Assembly: GCA_030490835.1 (NCBI GenBank)
Contig: CM059972.1
Location: forward strand, 13,183,764 to 13,247,763
Direction of reading: 5' to 3'
DNA: 64,000 bases
Source: Annona cherimola
Taxonomy: Eukaryota; Streptophyta; Magnoliopsida; Magnoliales; Annonaceae
Under the pieces are notes generated by a model, which did no database searches, was not told where the DNA came from, and saw nothing but the letters and a program-made list of their open reading frames with translations. Shown here in pieces: positions 13,534-23,501 of the stretch; position 1 is the first letter of the stretch; every line of letters starts with the position of its first letter. The position numbers and the translations under genes are program-made.

Positions 13534-14999
13534 AACTTAAACCTCTTCTTAAAAATCTCATGTATGCATTTCTTGGCCCAAACAATACTTATCCAATCAT
13601 AATTAACGCAAATCTTTCCGAATCCCAAGCCGATGAACTGTTAAATGTGCTAAGAAGACATAGGAAGGCGATTGGTTACTGCATCAATGATCTACCTGGT
13701 ATCAGTCCTTCTCTATGCATGCACAGAATTTTAATGGAAGAAAATTGTAAAACAAGCATTGAACCTCAGAGGCGTCTGAATTCAAACATGAAAGAAGTAG
13801 TGAAAAAAGAAATTTTAAAACTTCTTGATGCTGGAATCATCTACCCCATTTCTGATAGCAGTTGGGTAAGCCCTGTACATGTTGTACCAAAGAAAGGCGG
13901 TATGACTGTCGTAAAAAATGATAAAAATGAACTTATACCCACAAGGACAGTCACGGGTTGGCGAATGTGCATTGATTATCGCAAATTAAACATTGCCACC
14001 CGAAAGGATCATTTTCCCTTGCCTTTCATTGATCAAATGCTTGAAAGACTTGCCAATCACTCTTACTTCTGCTATTTAGATGGGTACTCTGGCTACTTTC
14101 AGATTCCTATTCACCCACAGGATCAAGAGAAAACCACTTTCACTTGTCCATATGGTACATTTGCATACAGACGCATGCCTTTCGGTCTTTGTAATGCACC
14201 TGCCACTTTTCAACGATGCATGATGGCCATATTTTCTGATTATATTGAACACATAATGGAGGTGTTTATGGATGATTTTTCTGTTTATGGCACTACATTT
14301 GAATCATGCTTGTCTAACCTATCTAAGGTTTTACAGAGATGCGAAGAAATCAATCTGGTGTTGAATTGGGAAAAATGTCATTTCATGGTACAAGAAGGGA
14401 TTGTGTCAAGACATTTACTCTCAAGCAGAGGTATTGAGGTTGACCGGGCAAAAATAGAAGTCATTGAAAAATTACCACCACCCAATTCGGTCAAAGGAAT
14501 TCGGAGTTTCCTGGGACATACCGGTTTCTATCGGCGTTTCATTAAAGATTTTTCTAAAATTGCTAAGCCACTGACTAACCTGCTAAATCAAGATGTAAAA
14601 TTTAATTTTTCTGATGACTGTTTAAATTCATTTTGCAGGTTGAAAAAGGCTTTGACCACTGCCCCAATCATACAACCACCTAACTGGAACCTACCATTTG
14701 AAATCATGTGCGATGCAAGTAACCATGCTGTTGGAGCTGTTTTGGGTCAACGGAAGGACAACAAGCCAGTAGTGATTTATTATGCAAGCAAAACTTTAGA
14801 TGATGCTCAAGTCAACTATGCAACCACTGAAAAAAAATTACTGGTTGTTGTTTCTGCTATTGATAAATTTCGTTCTTATCTTGTAGGGTCAAAAGTCATT
14901 ATCTACACAGACCATGCAGCCATTCGCTATTTAATTGCCGAGAAAGATGCTAAATCAAGGTTGATTCGCTGGATTTTGCTATTATAAGAATTTGATCTT
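13476..14999 (+). pseudogene. Athila-like reverse transcriptase and RNase H remnant
   Basis: A 503-codon open stretch runs to a TAA ending at 14987, after which the same frame continues. The RT fingers/palm is seen in [11 protein letters not shown] (near 13960), [11 protein letters not shown] (near 14080), [15 protein letters not shown], and the catalytic FMDD in [10 protein letters not shown] (near 14265-14295). RNase H follows with [15 protein letters not shown] (near 14705) and [11 protein letters not shown]. The stop at 14985-14987 replaces a Gln usually found in WxLLLQEFDLEI, consistent with CAA to TAA. All catalytic blocks are otherwise present. Confidence 0.9.
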
Positions 15000-16375
15000 G
15001 AAATTCGATACAAAAAGGGCACAAAAAATGTGGTAGCTGACCATCTGTCGAGACTGCCATCAACTGGAGAAATGGATCTAAATAAAAATGATCAAATTAA
15101 CGAGGAATTTCCCGATGAATCTCTTCTTGCACTGAAAGAAACATCAATGCCATGGTATGGAGACATTGTTAATTACTTGCTTTGTAAAGAAATTCCATCC
15201 AATTTCAGCTATCAACAGAAAAAGCGATTCATGGCGGATGTGAAATACTACATACGGGAGGATCCATACCTTTACAAGAGATGCGGCGACGGTCTGATTC
15301 GCCGATGCGTACCAAACGAAGAAATCCAAAGCATTCTTCATCACTGTCATTCTTCACCATATGGTGGACACATGGGTCCCACCAAGACAGCAGCGAAAGT
15401 TTTACAATCAGGTTTCTTCTGGCCCACTTTGTTAAAAAATGCTCGATCTTTTACACTAACTTGTGACAGGTGCCAAAGAACAGGAAATATTTCAAAGCGA
15501 AACGAGATGCCACTCACAAGCATTCTCGAAGTCGAACCATTTGATGTCTGGGGCATGGATTTCATGGGACCTTTTCCATCCTCATTCAACAACCAGTACA
15601 TACTTCTGGCAGTTGATTACGTAACTAAATGGGTGAAGGCAATCGCTTCTCCAACAAATGACTCATGGGTAGTCGCCAAATTCTTAAAACGTAATATTTT
15701 TACCAGATTTGGTGTACCACGAGTAATCATAAGTGACGGAGGAAGCCACTTCTGTAACAAGCAAATGGAGCAACTGCTTAAGAATTATGGGGTCACGCAT
15801 AAAATCACCACCCCATACCACCCACAAACAAGTGGTCAAGCTGAAATCTCAAATCGCGAGATTAAACAGATACTTGAGAAGACTGTATCCCAATCACGGC
15901 GAGATTAGTCAAGGCAACTCGATGATGCTCTTTGGGCATACCGCACAACATTCAAGACTCCGATTGGAACAACACCTTTCAGACTAGTCTATGGAAAATC
16001 ATGTCACTTGCCTGTAGAGCTAGAGCACAAAGCATACTAGGCAATCAAATTTTTGAATTTTGATTTGAAATATGCAGGAGAAAGGCGTCTACTACAGCTT
16101 GATGAACTCGAGGAGATTCGGCTCGACGCCTATGAAAATTCAAAGATGTACAAGGAAAAGACAAAATTTTGGCATGACAAACACATCCGGCAGAAGGTAA
16201 TCAAAGATAATGACATGGTGTTGCTTTTTAATTCTCATTTTAAATTGTTTCCAGGAAAATTGAAATCAAGGTGGTCGGGACCATTCAAAGTATTACAAGT
16301 GTTTCCTCATGGAGCTGTTGAAATCTGGAGTGAAAAGACAGGAGCATTTAAAGTCAATGGGTAGCGCCTCAAACC
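15000..16375 (+). pseudogene. Athila-like integrase remnant
   Basis: This is the same frame as RT. An HHCC zinc finger is visible (HHCH..GGH near 15340-15375, CDRCQ near 15465). The DDE core is present: D in [10 protein letters not shown] (15547), D in IISDGGSHF (15730) and E in [11 protein letters not shown] (15855). Stops follow at 15906-15908 and near 16037, each at a position where the family has Trp (TGG to TAG), and at 16362-16364 where it has Gln. After them the C-terminal [22 protein letters not shown] segment is still readable. The catalytic residues are intact but the protein is broken in at least three places. Confidence 0.9.
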
Positions 16376-18034
16376 CTACTTTTCAGGGGATCACATTCTA
16401 GCAGGAGTCATCCATTCCTTCTACGATACCACGCCGCTCAATTAAAGATTTGCAGTCAGGCTGATGACTTTAAACCAAGCGCTGTTCGGGAGGCAACCCG
16501 AATTTTTTTTCTTTTTCTATCAGGGAAGTTTTAATTTTAATTGTTTATTTTAGTTCATTTTTAGAATTTTGATACTTTTTAATTTTGAGTTTATTTTCAG
16601 AAAATGCTTGGAAAGAAGCACCATGGTGCAAATTCGGCTCAACTCTCCAAAACAGGGAAGTTCACATCTCATTTTTGTTCGCATGATTTACATTGAGGAC
16701 AATGTCAACTTCAAGTGTGGGGGTGAATGCGTTGCATTAATTTTCTCTAAATATTTCTTTCACTACCCTGATGTTTATATTGTTGTTAATTTGAAAAAAA
16801 AAAGAAACTTTGGGGACTTTCTTGCATAAAAGGTGATATTAGACCCCACGTTGAACTCTTGAATGCCTTGAAAACAAACCATACGTGAAATTTCAACATC
16901 TTTGAGTAAGGAAAAGTTGAAGCTTAATGAGATGTTAAATTTGTTTTTGAACATGTACTTGTTGAAAATACTTGGATTTTTTGTCCCAAATCACTTGATG
17001 AAACTGATATACCTAAGAGTCAATCTTGTTTTCTTTCAAAATCAGAATAATCCTCTCTAATTTATTAAAAAAATTTTTTAATACACACAATTGTCATTTA
17101 AGAAGGTAGTTTTTTTTTTCCCATATACATGAAAAAAAAATTATTCTGGTTGAAGAAGTTTCCAAAGCCAAAACTCTATTGAACCAATTTATGGAAATGA
17201 TTAAGACAATTTTCTTTCGTGATGAGCCTATCTTTAACAGTATAACGGTTGTTTACCCCTTTTGAGCCTGAACTTAGATTACAATTCCTAATTCGTTTAA
17301 CCAACTTTTGAATTGAATTCTGAGCTGAAAAATGAAACAAGGAATAATATCTCTTGGCAGTGCAAAATATGACTTCCCAGATATCCTGAAATATGGTGAG
17401 GAAAATTATTGCCGGACTTGGTTTAAAAAAAAAACCAAGGATAAGAACAGGCTTAAAAATAATAATAATAACAAAATAAAATAAAATAAATAAATAAAAG
17501 CACTAAGTGTGGGGGTAGCATTATTTCTTGTTGAAAAATGAGGCTCAAGTTCAAATTTCATTTCATGTGCCACACCTGACTGTTGTCCTACTAAATCCTT
17601 ATGATCTTATGAATTGGTTAATTGAGTTGGTTGAGGAAATTTAAATGCAAAAAAAAAAAATTAATTTTTTTTAGATGTATATGAAGTAATATATTTTCTG
17701 CACTACTACCACTTGAATTATTGATTGTGTGTATTGAATAACTTATTAAATGGGGAAGATATCTGATAATTAAGAGTTTATTCCGAGAGTTTTTAACTCT
17801 TAATGATTGAAAGCAAATTAGGTAACAAGGGTGTGCAGTATTAGTCAAGTGAGAAGGGATTGATGATTAAGATTTTCAATGAATATCATGTTTCAAATTC
17901 TTTAATACTCTCATTTATTTTGATGATAGGCCGAACAATGCAATTTTTGCTCAAGATTTTGAAAATTTTCAATTTGCTCTTAAATTCTTTTATATTTGTT
18001 TGAGGACAAGCAAAAGTTCAAGTGTAGGGGTATT
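16376..18034 (+). other. 3' non-coding stretch of the Athila-like element with polypurine tracts
   Basis: No env-like ORF is detectable; the longest open stretch is under 90 codons. Three similar purine tracts occur: AAGTGTGGGGGTG at 16713-16725, AAGTGTGGGGG at 17505-17515 and AAGTGTAGGGG at 18020-18030. The last is five bases from the 3' LTR and is the functional polypurine tract by position. The first and last are also preceded by similar TTGAGGACAA sequences. Confidence 0.75.
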
Positions 18035-19887
18035 TAATAATTGGAATTTGGTAAGATATTTTGTGGATATTTTATACCAAATTGGTGGGTAATTAATTAA
18101 TATTAATATGAAATTTGATTTTAAAATGTAGTTTTGCAATTTTTGGGTATTAAATATTAATTCCAAGCAATTTAAACAATTTTTATAATCTTTTGGCTTG
18201 AAATTACATTTTATTTGTTCCCATGAAATTAAATAAATTTGAAATAATTTTGTTTATAATAATCCACTAATAAATTTTTTTTTTATGCAGGGAGAACAAG
18301 TTTCACTAGGTGAGCCCCACAAGCCATAAAAGCCATTTTCACTGCTGATCATCCAACCGTCCATTTAATAGCATCACAGCCTGTTGTCCATAAATCACAT
18401 GATCAGCAATAAAACGGCCACCCATCCATTTCACGTGACCTGCGGACCATGGCATTTGAAATTCTAGTTGCCCATTTCATCCAATGCATTCTACGTGATT
18501 TTTTTTATGAAATGCTATTAAATGCATTTCATCCAATGCATTCAACACATGAACCCGCCACATTTTTTTGCAGCAACATCATAATATCATGCTGCCTATT
18601 CACGTGATTTCCTACAGCAAAAGGGCAGCAGCATGATGAAATAAATAAAAAAAAGGAGCAGCATTTTATATCAATACAACGGCATGTATTCACGTAAAAT
18701 GCATTTCAAATCCTGCCGCCCATCATGCATTAAATCAATGGATCCGCAGCAGCAAAATTCCCATCACAAATAACGTGAAATGCATTAAAGTGATGGGGCC
18801 CACTTATTCAGCTATAAAAGACGGGGGAGCAGACAGAGCAGGGGGCAGCAGAGATTTGGCACGCACAACATTCGGCCTACAGCAAAATTCCACAATTCCA
18901 AGAAGCAATCAACAAGAAAATCCCTGTAAGGATATTACTGCAAAATAATTTAGCAGGAATTTTTGAAAAAGAGTAGAGCATATTTCAAGAAAGAAAGAGA
19001 TTGAGAGCAAGGTGGAGAGCACGGGCAAAAAGGCAGACCGGCGAGTTGCGTGGAGCAGCCGACACACATCGGGGCTTCAAATCAATAAGCTTTTCTATCT
19101 TTTCCCTTTTTAATTTTTGTTATCTTGTTTAAGATGGATTGTAATTTTAATTTTATTTTGAACTTAAACATGTTTGGCTAAATCCTAAATCTATGGTTAG
19201 GAATTAGCATGCGTACAATGCAATGTGGTGTGGATTTTTAGTTTATTTATGATGGATATTGTTGTTAATTTAATATCTTGTAGTTCTTATGCTTGCTATG
19301 TACATGGGCCCGTACTTTTGCATGATTTCATATATTAGGTGATGGAACCGAGAGGTGGAAACCTAATATACGAAAATCAAGATATTAAACCTGGATATCT
19401 AAGACAATGAGAATAGGCATGATAACCTTAAGGAAATTCCATAAACAAACCATGAATCTTAATGGATTCTAATTAACTTAATCCCATGAGAATAGGTGAT
19501 TAAGAAAATTAGGATACGTCTTGTAGGTTTCGAGAGAAGGTTCAGGGATAAATTAGGGTTTGTTCTTCTTTAACAAATAATATCCAAATTAAATAATTAT
19601 ACCACTGCCCGTTGCAAAATACGCAAGTGAAATCCTAGACCTTAGATACTCGCATTCTAATTTTCTCTGCTCATTATAATTTGAAATTTTCTCATCCCAT
19701 TTTATTTATTTTCTTTCCCTTTTATTTACTGCATTTTCTCCCCACTTTTCTATTTTATTTGCTATATTCTCTCCATAACCGACATGAAAGCGTTTAAAAG
19801 AAAAATTTATAGTCCTGAATTCCCCGTGGATCGATAATTTATATACTACAATCTACGACCCGTACGCTTGCGGTGAGATTGCGAACA
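18035..19887 (+). repeat. 3' LTR of the Athila-like element (1853 bp)
   Basis: The LTR starts TAATAATTGGAATTTGG and ends GAGATTGCGAACA. The expected TG start has become TA, a G to A change. TATAAAAG is at 18813-18820. It is nearly identical to the 5' LTR but has one fewer copy of the ~51-bp tandem unit. It is followed at once by the CTCTT duplication and the resumed LINE sequence. Confidence 0.93.
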
Positions 19888-21057
19888 CTCTTCTATTGCA
19901 TCTTTCTTGTGCTACAGAGATGGTCTAAAAATGATGGAAGTGGAATCAGATTCTTTAATATTGATTAGTTGGCTAAATCACATTGGCCGCACTGTGTCAA
20001 ATCCAAAAAACTGGTGGATGAAATTAGGCCTCTTCATTATTGATAAGTCTAAAAATTTTCATTTATTTCCATGTTAAATTCACGCCATTAAATATTAAAA
20101 TGTTAATTAAACACATGTTTTAAGTGGAATTTCATGAAAATTACGTTTTTCATAAAATCTCTAATTTTGCTATAAAATAGACATTTTGCAAACATTCTTG
20201 AAAATATAAAATTATGACTTAATCCCTTAGAAAATTTTAATGTTGCTTATTAATATAAGTTGGGCAAATTTATAAAATTATGTAATTGGAAAAAAATCAT
20301 AGATATAAAACTATAATTATATTTTAAGATATGGGGAACAAAGTAAATTATTATATTTGGATAAAATAAATGAAAACTAAGTTGATACATGACATTATTG
20401 ACATTATTAATATTAAATTTGGACTTACGTGGCATAGGTACGAGTGGTTGTGCACCACCGGAGCACCATTTCTGGTGCTCCATCATCCCAAAAATCAACC
20501 AGCGGCCATCTTCCCCAAATTTCCTTCCCAGCCACGAAACCAGCGGCAGATTCGGCAGCACCTTTGGTTCAAACCGCCAGCGATTGCATCCAGCCATGGC
20601 AGCAACTCCACTAAATCATGGCAATCTGAAACCCAAAACCCACTATCTTCTCTCCACCGAAAATCCACCGCAACCAGCACCCATCAATGGCAGCAGCTCG
20701 TGCCCACCCATTCAAGCAAAAAAATCGGCAGCACGTTGCAGCAGTGGATCTCCTCTCCACCGCCCCTTTCTCCTTCCCAGTCACCGGCCACCGGAAATTC
20801 CAAACAGACGACAACCATTCCGGCACTCCAAATCTTCTCCATGCCACGCCAAATCAAAGCAGCAGCCTAATTTTAATTCTAGCAAATTTGCCGAGCACAA
20901 AACCATCCATTCAGCATTAAGATTACAGCTGCTCATAGGAGAAATTGCTAAAATCGCCGCCCATTTCAAAGTCATGGCAGATGTCGCCCTTAATCTCAGC
21001 TTATCCACCTCTCCATTCAGACTGGCAGTCAAGCATCATATTTGGACAACCTTATGC

Positions 21058-21460
21058 AAAATGGCGCCGTATATCTCCCTTCGGCCAATCTCAGCAATTG
21101 GCTGGAAGGAGGATTCGGCGTCGAACACCATGATCGAATTCGAGTTCTTGCGGCTGGACTCAAAGCTAGAGAACAAGAAACCTGGCGATGCACCGATGGC
21201 CTGGACAGTAGAAGTCGACCTGGTGGGATTCTCCCAGCTAAGCGTCTGCTTGACAGACCCATCTTTCAAGTCAAGAATCTGGAGGCCGGGGAAATCGGTG
21301 GCACCAGCAGCGACGACCGAGGGCGAGATGGAGAGGAGAGAATCGACGGCGGCAAATTGGGTGAGGATTGTGGATTTTCGCCGAAGGGACCAATCGAAAG
21401 ATGTAATCTTGCTGCCGCGGGCGACATGGACGGAACCATATTAGGTGATTGGAGAGTCAA
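21058..21460 (-). pseudogene. Captured fragment of a BTB/POZ domain protein gene (At5g41330-like)
   Basis: On the minus strand this block reads GSVHVARGSKITSFDWSL, then STILTQFAAVDSLLSISPSV, GATDFPGLQILDLKDGSV, TSTVQAIGASPGFLFSSFES, NSNSIMVFD and ending EIGRREIYGA. This is the beta-propeller-like part of plant KCTD-type BTB/POZ proteins such as Arabidopsis At5g41330, as I know the family. There is one in-frame TAA just before the YGSVHV segment. Similarity stops after IYGA, and the N-terminal BTB domain and the C-terminal half are absent, so this is about one third of the gene. It lies inside solo LTR 2, antisense to LTR transcription. Similarity was judged by recall, not by alignment. Confidence 0.72.
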
Positions 21461-21555
21461 AGGCGAAGAAGAGAGAGAGCGATGCAGAGAAAAGGAAGCT
21501 ACGGCAAAACGGCAAAAGGGCGTGATGAAAATACAAGGCAAGCGACGGGATGAGA

Positions 21556-21566
21556 ATCCCACATCG
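21556..21566 (+). promoter_or_regulatory. snRNA-type upstream sequence element (USE) in solo LTR 2
   Basis: ATCCCACATCG matches the plant snRNA-gene USE consensus RTCCCACATCG exactly. The gap to the TATA start is 34 bases (21567-21600), the spacing reported for Pol II-type plant snRNA promoters (Pol III types are about ten bases shorter). A GGGCCC lies between the two elements. No snRNA-like sequence follows. Confidence 0.6.
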
Positions 21567-21600
21567 AAAGCATAATGGAGTGGAGGGCCCCTCACACGTC

Positions 21601-21609
21601 TATAAAATA
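21601..21609 (+). promoter_or_regulatory. TATA box of solo LTR 2
   Basis: TATAAAATA is preceded by CACACGTC and followed by a C/A-rich leader, giving a predicted start site near 21630. With the USE it forms the likely LTR promoter. Confidence 0.6.
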
Positions 21610-22015
21610 AGGCCTCCACTCTTCCCAAAAAACTCAACCCCATACCCCACACACAACCCCTTGGGTGGGACCCATTTTGTGGGACCCCGTAGCAAGTGGG
21701 TGGGACCCATTTTGTGGGACCCATAGCAAGGAGGTGGGGCCAAGCAATAAAAGTTTCTATTACGTGGAGATTCGCTTTTTATGGGTGACGTAAATTTTAT
21801 TTTCTGCTTTGTGCTTTGTAGTGTTTCGTAGTAGTTAAATTTTAATTTGTAATTTTTAGATTAGATTTACTGCTTTATTTTCTGTTTTGTAATTTTTAGA
21901 TTAAATTTAATATAATTCTCTTTCCTGTTTTAATAGTTAAATTTCATAGCTTTTATTGCTCTCTTATAATAGTTTTAATTAAGTTGCTAGTTAATTATAA
22001 TTTCTTTTAGCTTCT

Positions 22016-22416
22016 TGTCTCCTTTTCTTTTCTCTCCAATTTCTTCTATTTTCTCTTTTTCTCTCTTCTCTCTTTCTCTCTCTCCTCTCTCTTCTCTCTT
22101 TCTCTCTCTTCTTTCTCTCTCTAATTTCTTCTATTTTCTTTCTCTCTTCTCTCTTCTCTCTTTCTCTCTCTTCTTTCTCTCTCTAATTTCTTCTATTTTC
22201 TTTCTCTCTTCTCTCTCTTCTCTCTTCTCTTTCTCTCTCTTCTCTCTTCTCTCTTTCTCTCTCCTCTCTCTTCTCTTTCTCTCTCTTCTTTCTCTCTCTA
22301 ATTTCTTCTATTTTCTTTCTCTCTCTTCTCTTTCTCTCTTCTCTCTCTTCTCTCTTCTCTCTTCTCTCTCTTCTCTCTTTATCTTTCTCTCTCTTCTCTA
22401 TACCCTCTCTTTCTCT
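22016..22416 (+). repeat. ~400-bp polypyrimidine (TC-rich) tract inside solo LTR 2
   Basis: This is almost pure T/C, with repeated TTTCTCTCTCT and TCTCTTCTCTC motifs and spaced copies of AATTTCTTCTATTTTC near 22039, 22122, 22185 and 22300. The pattern suggests expansion of a ~60-80-bp unit. The long open frames on both strands here are low-complexity artefacts. Confidence 0.8.
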
Positions 22417-22720
22417 TAAAAACAATTCAAAATTACATCGCCTCTCTGTGGATTCGACCCGACTCACCGTTATTCTACACTATCACCCGTATAGTGGTAG
22501 CTTTAATGTGTTTCGGTTAATTTTAATTAAACTGGTGATCACAGTGCTCTTAACGACAAGCACTTGGTACGCATCAATTATCATTTTGATATATTATTGT
22601 CTCAGCATGTTCTTAAAAGTGGAAATTTGGCAACCCACTTCTTAGTTAAAAATGTTTTGTCTGAAATTTGGGGGGGGGGAGTGGATGAAAACTCCTCTAC
22701 ATTGCATTGTAAATCAGATG

Positions 22721-22863
22721 TTTGTTGATAACTCTTTGTGTGGTTAAATGGCTGAGGGTAGCCCTCTCCATCTGTTCCGTCTCTCATTGAGTTTTTGTTG
22801 ATAACTCCTTGTGTGGTTAAATGGCTGAGGGTAGCCCTCTCCATTCGTTCCGTCTCTCATTGA
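22721..22863 (+). repeat. Two-copy tandem duplication in the LINE 3' end
   Basis: A 70-bp segment (22721-22790) starting TTTGTTGATAACTC and ending CGTCTCTCATTGA is repeated at 22794-22863 with a few substitutions; the period is 73 bp. It lies in the 3' untranslated part of the LINE, shortly before the A run at 22907. Confidence 0.85.
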
Positions 22864-22984
22864 CGGGTTGGTGGGTGAGGTGTTGTAATCCCTTTATTGC
22901 TTTATTAAAAAAACTCTATTATAAATCAAATTCGTTCAGTTGGGTTGAGTTGAAATCAACTCTATTTATACCCTTAGCTAATGT

Positions 22985-23501
22985 ATCACAACACATTCAC
23001 TCTTATATTTTGAAAAATAACTCTTGCAAGTTACAAATATTTAAACGAAAAATACTGTAAAAAGTTTCAAATGTTTTTGCAAAAGATCAAAACATGTATT
23101 TTAAAATACAAATATACTTAAAGGGTTTGTTTCGATGCAACGGGTTGAAAATTCTATTTTTATTTTTTTGATTTTTTTTTTCATAAAACTCTCAATACAG
23201 GTGTATTTAATTTATAACCCAAGTTTTACATTTTTAGAAATGTGTATATATTTTTTCGATTTTAAAAATAAGTGTAGTTTAGTCATTTAAAAAGTGCCAA
23301 AATCTCTTTATTTTTAAAATAAAATATAAAAATTGGAAAATTTGGGTTATAGATACTCATAGATAGTTATTTTGGTGGCTCGCACGATTGTAACTGGACA
23401 GTTTTGTGTGTGTATACGGTCAGATAATTGCTCGGTTGCTCCACAGCTACTTTCACTTGACAATTGATCCAATCGTACCCAAACCCTTTCCCTCTTATAA
23501 G
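22985..23501. other. Intergenic region upstream of the RBM39-like gene
   Basis: No gene is seen. The part at about 23120-23335 contains a sequence like the AT-rich core of the fold-back elements (GTGTATTTAATTTATAACC then CAAGTTTTACATTTTTAG), but recognisable terminal arms are missing, so it is only a possible remnant. From 23350 the sequence becomes GC-balanced and promoter-like. Confidence 0.4.

Larger units (their letters stand above)
8864..19887 (+). mobile_element. Athila-like Ty3/Gypsy retrotransposon, two LTRs, coding region broken
   Basis: This is an 11.0-kb element flanked by CTCTT at 8859-8863 and 19888-19892. The order is 5' LTR, tRNA-Asp primer site, gag, protease, reverse transcriptase, RNase H, integrase, a 1.65-kb non-coding stretch, polypurine tract and 3' LTR. 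The protease DLGASVSLIP motif, the PBS and the long LTRs are typical of the Athila lineage. The LTRs differ at roughly two dozen sites by eye plus one tandem unit, so the insertion is fairly recent. Even so, gag-pol carries at least eight in-frame stops and two frameshifts. It disrupts the RNase H region of the LINE. No env-like ORF is visible. Confidence 0.93.
20041..22576 (+). mobile_element. Solo LTR 2 (2.5 kb) carrying a host gene fragment
   Basis: The LTR begins TGATAAGTCTAAAAATTTTC and ends TTGGTACGCATCA. ATTAT flanks it at 20036-20040 and 22577-22581, and the LINE RNase H reading resumes on the other side. The U3 part (20041 to about 21630) includes an unusual GC-rich block, 20430-21600, that contains an antisense BTB/POZ gene fragment. 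A USE-like element and TATA box follow at 21556 and 21601. The rest is T-rich with a ~400-bp polypyrimidine tract and a typical U5 end (GTGGATTCGACCCGACTCAC). The U5 style suggests a Tat or Athila-type Gypsy element; that is inference. The open stretches on both strands of 20430-21580 are not credible genes in their present form. Confidence 0.8.
3470..22913 (+). pseudogene. L1-type LINE relic split by three LTR elements
   Basis: The remnant lies in four blocks: about 3470-5463, 8395-8858, 19893-20035 and 22577-22913. Block 1 encodes reverse transcriptase remnants in shifting frames: a LSREEVCRTLKKM segment, ALIPKKKEARRLLDFRPIT near 3690-3755, and GLR-stop-GDPISLYLFLLC near 4080, then a zf-RVT-like segment (KVLLFGWLLHT) near 5320. 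Block 2 has the start of an RNase H-like domain (IVDAGCKVEDHVMGFASVIQ near 8720). Block 3 carries MMEVESDSLILISWL and block 4 carries HVLKSGNLATHFLVK; removing each LTR insertion rejoins the RNase H reading. The 5' end is truncated inside ORF2 (exact boundary unclear) and the 3' end is a short A run at 22907-22913. Many stops make it non-functional. Confidence 0.8.
2968..22976. mobile_element. Non-autonomous hAT element, outermost shell of the nest
   Basis: The left terminus TATGGGTGTAAAT (from 2968) and the right terminus ATTTATACCCTTA (to 22976) are inverted repeats of the Ac-like TAGGGGTG type. They are flanked by the identical 8-bp duplication GCTAATGT at 2960-2967 and 22977-22984, which is diagnostic of hAT insertion. 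The element's own DNA is only about 2968-3469 plus 22914-22976, roughly 565 bp, close to the intact 556-bp relative at 40894-41449. Everything between is a LINE and the LTR elements later inserted into it. No transposase is present. Confidence 0.82.

Noticed and set aside
16376..18034. env-like ORF of the Athila element
   Set aside because: No open stretch exceeds about 90 codons, and no signal peptide or membrane segment could be read.
20389..21444. Long + strand ORF (351 codons) and overlapping ORFs in the GC-rich part of solo LTR 2
   Set aside because: It is the opposite strand of the recognisable BTB/POZ fragment and has a random-looking Pro/Ser/Gln composition; open reading follows from GC content.
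21630..21800. snRNA gene downstream of the USE/TATA pair
   Set aside because: The following sequence is C/A-rich with GTGGGACCCATTTTG repeats and has no snRNA-like cap-proximal or Sm-site structure.
22015..22467. Ser/Leu/Phe-rich + strand ORF and Glu/Arg-rich minus-strand ORF
   Set aside because: Both are translations of the polypyrimidine tract inside the LTR.
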